A stretch of 16,911 bases of DNA from JAAUTS01 sp038250235 (GTDB lineage Bacteria > Verrucomicrobiota > Verrucomicrobiia > Methylacidiphilales > JAAUTS01). Numbering within the stretch: position 1 is the stretch's first letter; every line of letters begins with the position of its first letter. The notes under the pieces were generated by a model, which did not search any database, was not told where the DNA came from, and was given only the letters and a program-made list of their open reading frames with translations. Location: positions 1 to 16,911 of the forward strand of contig JBBSCO010000060.1 in NCBI GenBank assembly GCA_038250235.1, in the 5' to 3' direction. The translations under genes were made by a program, and so were the position numbers. Below, piece after piece: positions 13,552-16,911 of this stretch.

Positions 13552-14835
13552 ATGCCATACAGTCATTTCAACGACGAAACACCAGTTTTCCTTTTTGACG
13601 AAAAAGGACAGGTAGGTCCCATACCTTTCCGGAGGGCACGTGAATTATGCAAATCGGAACAGGTCGGAGAAGAAGCCTATTTTTGGGCAGGCGGTATGGC
13701 TGACTGGAGGCCTGTCAGCGATCTCTTGCTGCAATCCCGGGTAATACCGCCAGTGCTTAATCCGTTGTTCGAAAAACATCTGTTGCTTGAAGGGATCAGC
13801 CAACCATCCGGTTCCGGATCTCCCACGACAGCCGAAAAATCGGAGAAATCTCCCATGGCTCCCCAAGAGGAGCGTTGGGAAGGTCAGACACCGTTAAGCG
13901 TGGTGCAGGAGCGGAAAAGCCGGGTGCTGGTTGTGGATGATGATATGCTGATCCGCGAAATGATCGGTGATCTACTGGATCAGCAGGGCCTTCTTTGGGA
14001 GAAAGCGGATGATATCAAGCCCGCCTGCGAGTTGATGGAAAAAAAAGGGCTTTCCTACTTTGACGCCGTGATCACGGATTATCAAACGCCTGGAGGCTCC
14101 GGGGTCGAACTGGTCCGCTGGGTCAAGCAGCGGGAAAACGCCCTCCAGATTCTTCTGCTGACGGCCAAAGACGACAAAGAGGTCGTCAAATCCGGATTGC
14201 GTGCGGGGGTAATGGATTTTCTGGACAAGCCTGTCAGGAAAAAAACGCTCTTGCCGGCATTGGAACTGGCCATCCGTGAAACCGTGCGCCAGAGGGAAGA
14301 GCGCTCCGCCTATCTCGAACTTATCCGCATGAAACTGGCCGGGCGCGGAGGGGCGGCCGAAAGTCTCATGACGGATCTGGTTCATCGCGAAAGCAGTGTC
14401 GGCGGATTGCTGGCCAAGCTGGAAACAGTAATGAAGTATTCCGAAGAATTGGAAAAACGGAACGCCGAGGTGTTCCCCGGATCCAATGTGTATGTTTCAG
14501 AGATGCCGTTCCAGGGCCAGATTGCCGATCTGAGCCTTCTCGAGCTGAGCCAGCTTCTTTCACAGTCGAACAAAACCGGGGAACTTCAGGTCATGAGCAC
14601 TGCCAAACAGGTTTTGGGAAGCATGTACTTTGCCGAAGGCCGCCTATCCCATGCCATGCAGGGAACGGTGGAGGGCAAACAGGCTCTGGCCCGTTTGATG
14701 GGACAGACCACAGGTTATTTTTGCTTCCACTACGGGCGGCTGACTTCAGGCCAGACTTTGTTTGAAGATACGACCTCGCTGCTGCTTTCCATCAGTGCGG
14801 AAATGGACGAAAAAAGCAAGGCCATAGCGGCCTGA
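13552..14835 (+). CDS. Response regulator: GYF_2-like, REC, PATAN (DUF4388) domains
   Basis: This protein has 427 residues. Residues about 8-60 are GYF_2-like: a FLFDEKGQVGPIPFRRAREL start, then VGEEAYFWAGGMADWRPVSD with the conserved W. A Ser/Glu-rich linker leads to a receiver (about 123-245) with Asp129-131, phosphoacceptor Asp176 (ITDYQTPGGSG), Thr in LLLTAKDD and Lys226 (FLDKPV). A helical segment (about 245-310) leads to a PATAN/DUF4388 domain (318-420): MPFQGQIADLSLLELSQLL, then SNKTGELQV, a MYFAEGRLSHA strand-turn and GYFCFHYGRL. PATAN domains act through protein contacts, and in cyanobacterial regulators they have been tied to CheY-like signalling and pilus motility. There is no DNA-binding domain. 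It starts one base after the hybrid kinase stop, so it is very probably that kinase's partner. Confidence 0.88.
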   Translation: MPYSHFNDETPVFLFDEKGQVGPIPFRRARELCKSEQVGEEAYFWAGGMADWRPVSDLLLQSRVIPPVLNPLFEKHLLLEGISQPSGSGSPTTAEKSEKSPMAPQEERWEGQTPLSVVQERKSRVLVVDDDMLIREMIGDLLDQQGLLWEKADDIKPACELMEKKGLSYFDAVITDYQTPGGSGVELVRWVKQRENALQILLLTAKDDKEVVKSGLRAGVMDFLDKPVRKKTLLPALELAIRETVRQREERSAYLELIRMKLAGRGGAAESLMTDLVHRESSVGGLLAKLETVMKYSEELEKRNAEVFPGSNVYVSEMPFQGQIADLSLLELSQLLSQSNKTGELQVMSTAKQVLGSMYFAEGRLSHAMQGTVEGKQALARLMGQTTGYFCFHYGRLTSGQTLFEDTTSLLLSISAEMDEKSKAIAA

Positions 14836-14870
14836 CCCCTGATAGTGGAATAGAATAGAACGGTTAATTT

Positions 14871-15242
14871 ATGAGCAAGATATTGGTGATTGAAGATTCG
14901 GAAAGTGCGCGGGCACAGATGGAAATGATGGTGTCAGAGCTGGATCATGTCTGCATCGCAGTCAGCAACGGACGTGAAGCCCTTGAGCTGCTAAAAACGG
15001 AGAACGATTTTGATCTGATCATCACTGACATATTCATGCCTGAAATGGACGGGATTGAAACCATTGAAAAAATCAAACAACTTTCACCTAACAAGCGTAT
15101 CATTGCCATCTCGGCCGGGGGCATGGGGATGTCCGGGGCCGGGATGCTGGAAATTGCGACAGGTATGGGAGCCCAGGCGGTTTTGAACAAACCCTTCGTG
15201 CCGGACGATTTCAAGCGCACCGTCTCTGAAGCGTTGATCTGA
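14871..15242 (+). CDS. CheY-like single-domain response regulator
   Basis: This 123-residue stand-alone receiver domain begins MSKILVIEDSESAR with Glu8/Asp9 in the acidic pocket. Asp53 is the phosphoacceptor (LIITDIFMPEMDG), Ser81 sits at the Thr/Ser switch position (IIAISAGG) and Lys107 lies in VLNKPF. The loop after Ser81 is glycine- and methionine-rich (GGMGMSGAGM), a feature seen in many alphaproteobacterial and verrucomicrobial CheY-like proteins. With no output domain, it signals by binding a partner or acts as a phosphate sink. It lies 35 bases after the GYF-REC-PATAN gene and probably belongs to the same operon. The ribosome binding site is weak. Confidence 0.93.
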   Translation: MSKILVIEDSESARAQMEMMVSELDHVCIAVSNGREALELLKTENDFDLIITDIFMPEMDGIETIEKIKQLSPNKRIIAISAGGMGMSGAGMLEIATGMGAQAVLNKPFVPDDFKRTVSEALI

Positions 15243-15287
15243 TTTCGTTCTTTAGTTTGGCGGTTGAACGGCCAGAATAAATGGTCG

Positions 15288-16316
15288 ATGCAGTCGTCCC
15301 GCGCCATTCGAGGTCTGGATCCATCACTCCTGTTCATGGGAGTTGTGGCTTTCCTGGCGTGGCTTGTTCCGGAAGGAGGTGCTAAAGGGGGGTGGCTTCA
15401 CCCCGAGTGGATTACCAAGGCCGGTGTTGTCTGGATTTTCTTTTCCCAAGGGCTTTCCCTGAATATCGGTCATGTTCTCGAAGGTCTGAAGCAGTGGCGC
15501 GTGCACGTCTTTATCCAGGGTTTTTCCTTTGTCTGCATTCCCCTGTGCATGTTGTTGGGTGATCAACTATTGCTTCCTTGGGTGGATGAGGAAATACGTT
15601 TGGGCTTTTTGTATTTGGCCATCCTGCCGACCACCATTTCGACATCCGCTATTTTTGCAGGTCGTTTAGGCGCGCCGGTGGCTTCCATTACCTGGAATAT
15701 TCTAATTTCGAATATCCTGGGCATTTTTCTGGTTCCGGCCTGGACCCTGTGGCTTTTGCACAGCCAGGCTGACATTGAAGTGCCGAAGGCTCCCCTCTTC
15801 GGCCAGATTGCGTTGATGATCCTGGCACCGATGGTTATTGCCATGATTCTGCAGAAGCAGCTGGGGGGATGGGCATCCCGCTGCAAGGGGGGAATCCGGA
15901 TGTCCAACATGCTGGTAATTTATTTTATAATCTATGCGGCACTTTGCGATTCATTTCAATCGGGACTTTGGGAGAACTATGGTTTTGGATGGGTGACCGC
16001 TGTGGGGGCAGGGACTTGTCTGGTTCTGGTGCTGACTCATGGGGCGGCCTGGGTTGGGACGGGTTGGATGGGTTCCGACCGGCCCTTGCGATTAGCCGTT
16101 GTATTCACTGCGGCACAGAAGACCATGGCGGTGGGGGCTCCGCTGGCACAGACGATCTTTGCCGCAGTGGTGGCCACCGGTCAGTCCGTGCCGCCCTTGG
16201 CTTTGGTGTTATTACCGTTGATGTTCTATCATCCCCTGCAACTCATGTTGGGGGCACTGGTCATCGGCAGAATCGAAGCTGCAGGACAAACTATAATTAC
16301 TACCAAATCAAACTAG
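15288..16316 (+). CDS. Bile acid:sodium symporter family transporter (SBF-like, YfeH type)
   Basis: This inner-membrane transporter of the bile/arsenite/riboflavin transporter superfamily has 342 residues and about ten hydrophobic segments. The first is at about residues 12-28 (SLLFMGVVAFLAWLVP). Family-like features are the W-I-F-F-x-x-G-L-S-L segment after the second helix, and LAILPTTISTSAIFAGRLG with the following APVASITWNILISNILG, corresponding to the first discontinuous core helix. A related motif in the second half (FTAAQKTMAVGAPLA) gives the expected inverted pseudo-repeat. The substrate is not bile acid in this context; unknown organic anions are likelier. The ATG at 15288 is preferred over a TTG at 15264, but neither has a good ribosome binding site. 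It begins 45 bases after the CheY-like gene on the same strand, so readthrough is possible but a functional link is not evident. Confidence 0.88.
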   Translation: MQSSRAIRGLDPSLLFMGVVAFLAWLVPEGGAKGGWLHPEWITKAGVVWIFFSQGLSLNIGHVLEGLKQWRVHVFIQGFSFVCIPLCMLLGDQLLLPWVDEEIRLGFLYLAILPTTISTSAIFAGRLGAPVASITWNILISNILGIFLVPAWTLWLLHSQADIEVPKAPLFGQIALMILAPMVIAMILQKQLGGWASRCKGGIRMSNMLVIYFIIYAALCDSFQSGLWENYGFGWVTAVGAGTCLVLVLTHGAAWVGTGWMGSDRPLRLAVVFTAAQKTMAVGAPLAQTIFAAVVATGQSVPPLALVLLPLMFYHPLQLMLGALVIGRIEAAGQTIITTKSN

Positions 16317-16371
16317 TTGCCTATGTCCCCGGTTCATACCCCCCTGAGGTACCGGAGGCAATTTTTCTTCC

Positions 16372-16533
16372 GTGCTGCTGATTGAAAAAGAAGGCGAGAA
16401 ATACGAAATGAAGGAAGGGTTTCCCGTCTTCCCTATTTTCCAACTGGCCCCCTACGCCACACCCGAGCCCGGCCAGGGGCAAGCTGCGCCACCCTTCACC
16501 CAGAAAGCGGTCATTTGGAAGGGCCTTCAGTAA
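16372..16533 (+). CDS. Possible small ORF of 53 codons, unknown
   Basis: The frame runs from a GTG at 16372 to the TAA at 16531-16533 and is closed upstream by a TGA at 16345. It encodes a peptide with a charged start (IEKEGEKYEMKEG), an aromatic and proline-rich middle (FPVFPIFQLAPYATP) and a Gln/Pro-rich end. A GGAGG at 16354-16358 lies 13 bases upstream, too far for ideal use. It could be a small protein, the tail of a decayed gene, or chance. It matches no family I recognise. Confidence 0.25.
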   Translation: MLLIEKEGEKYEMKEGFPVFPIFQLAPYATPEPGQGQAAPPFTQKAVIWKGLQ

Positions 16534-16781
16534 GAAGCTGTGAAAATGGTGTGCAGTTGGAGTAATTTTTCGATTCAGGATCACATCACTTTTCGGTGAG
16601 CCTGCATTCAGTCAAGAAACCTTCTCTTTTTTCGGGTTTGCTGGTTTTTTGTCGCAACGCTTCATTCAAACATTCACCAGATCGCCAAAAGGGTGGAAGA
16701 ACGCTCCGGCAAAGACAAAACCTTGGCAGGTAAAATCCAGGCCTGGAAAAATCTGTTATATGTTAACGACTGACCCCCTGA
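16534..16781. other. Non-coding or decayed stretch before the AraC fragment
   Basis: No intact gene is visible. One plus-strand frame remains open from about 16602 to a TGA at 16771-16773 and ends with a lysine-rich, coding-like segment (IAKRVEERSGKDKTLAGKIQ, then AWKNLLYVND), but it has no suitable start codon and no recognisable family. The region may be the degraded body of a former gene that included the neighbouring AraC-type end. Confidence 0.3.
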
Positions 16782-16911
16782 GACTGTCTCGTCCAAATCC
16801 GATTAAACCGCAGCAGGCGGCTGCTCCGTCGCACCAATCTGCAGGTATCGGAGATTGCTGCGCAGACGGGCTTCGCCGATCAAACCCATTTCGGCAGATC
16901 GTTCCGCAAGA
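16782..16911 (+). pseudogene. AraC-family helix-turn-helix fragment (no start codon; cut by window end)
   Basis: The 43 readable codons end in the second helix-turn-helix of an AraC/XylS-type DNA-binding domain: RLNRSRRLLRRTNLQVSEIA, then AQTGFADQTHFGRSFRK. The G-F-x-D-Q-x-H-F-x-R-x-F-R-K pattern is the AraC signature. The frame is closed by a TGA at 16779-16781 and contains no ATG, GTG or TTG after it, so it cannot be a complete gene as it stands. Another frame beginning with an ATG at 16760 reads TTDPLRLSR, which resembles the residues normally found just ahead of this helix; a frameshift near 16790 is therefore possible. It is either a 5'-truncated remnant or a frameshifted gene continuing past the window. 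Confidence 0.6.

Noticed and set aside
16321..16584. Minus-strand frame of 87 codons after the symporter gene
   Set aside because: No ribosome binding site or recognisable domain, and the plus strand here reads more like coding sequence.
16340..16782. CCCCTGAG occurring at both ends of the decayed region, as a possible target-site duplication
   Set aside because: The match is short and C-rich, no transposase or terminal inverted repeats lie between the copies, and chance is a sufficient explanation.

Overview
The window looks like chromosomal DNA of a Gram-negative bacterium, most likely a member of the Verrucomicrobiota or a close relative in the PVC group. That is inference from gene types: GYF_2-like domains, a MutM homologue beginning PELAEV with no intact zinc finger, a small tandem-ACT protein, a LysM protein directly behind ligA, and many genes lacking a clear Shine-Dalgarno sequence. 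No rRNA, tRNA, CRISPR array, insertion sequence or phage gene was seen.

Layout. Positions 1-1237 hold the end of ligA, a secreted coiled-coil LysM protein and a tandem GYF-like coiled-coil protein, packed as an operon. Convergent to it is an Fpg/MutM-type glycosylase (1248-2048). An unrecognised 127-residue protein (2219-2602) faces RNase R (2694-4982), with a probable terminator hairpin between them. A renalase-like FAD oxidoreductase (5283-6233) has a recognisable sigma70-type promoter. After a gene-poor stretch come an M29 aminopeptidase (minus) and, divergent from it, a small exported protein, followed by a tandem-ACT protein.

Positions 8839-15242 are dominated by signal transduction. 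On the minus strand a receiver protein with a histidine-kinase-like H-box helix but no ATPase domain precedes an SDR oxidoreductase. Divergently on the plus strand lie a 1001-residue soluble hybrid histidine kinase (CBS-like, HisKA, HATPase, REC, REC, HPt, HPt), a GYF-REC-PATAN response regulator one base later, and a CheY-like single receiver. Together these encode five receiver domains and two HPt domains, and no DNA-binding output domain is visible. The inferred system is a phosphorelay acting through protein-protein contacts, with the PATAN protein and the CheY protein as likely end points. This cluster is the most interesting part of the window.

The right end carries an SBF-like bile acid:sodium symporter family protein (15288-16316) and then about 600 bases with no intact gene. 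There the sequence contains a 53-codon open frame of unknown meaning and, at the very edge, an AraC-type helix-turn-helix fragment with an in-frame stop immediately upstream and no start codon, which looks like a gene remnant.
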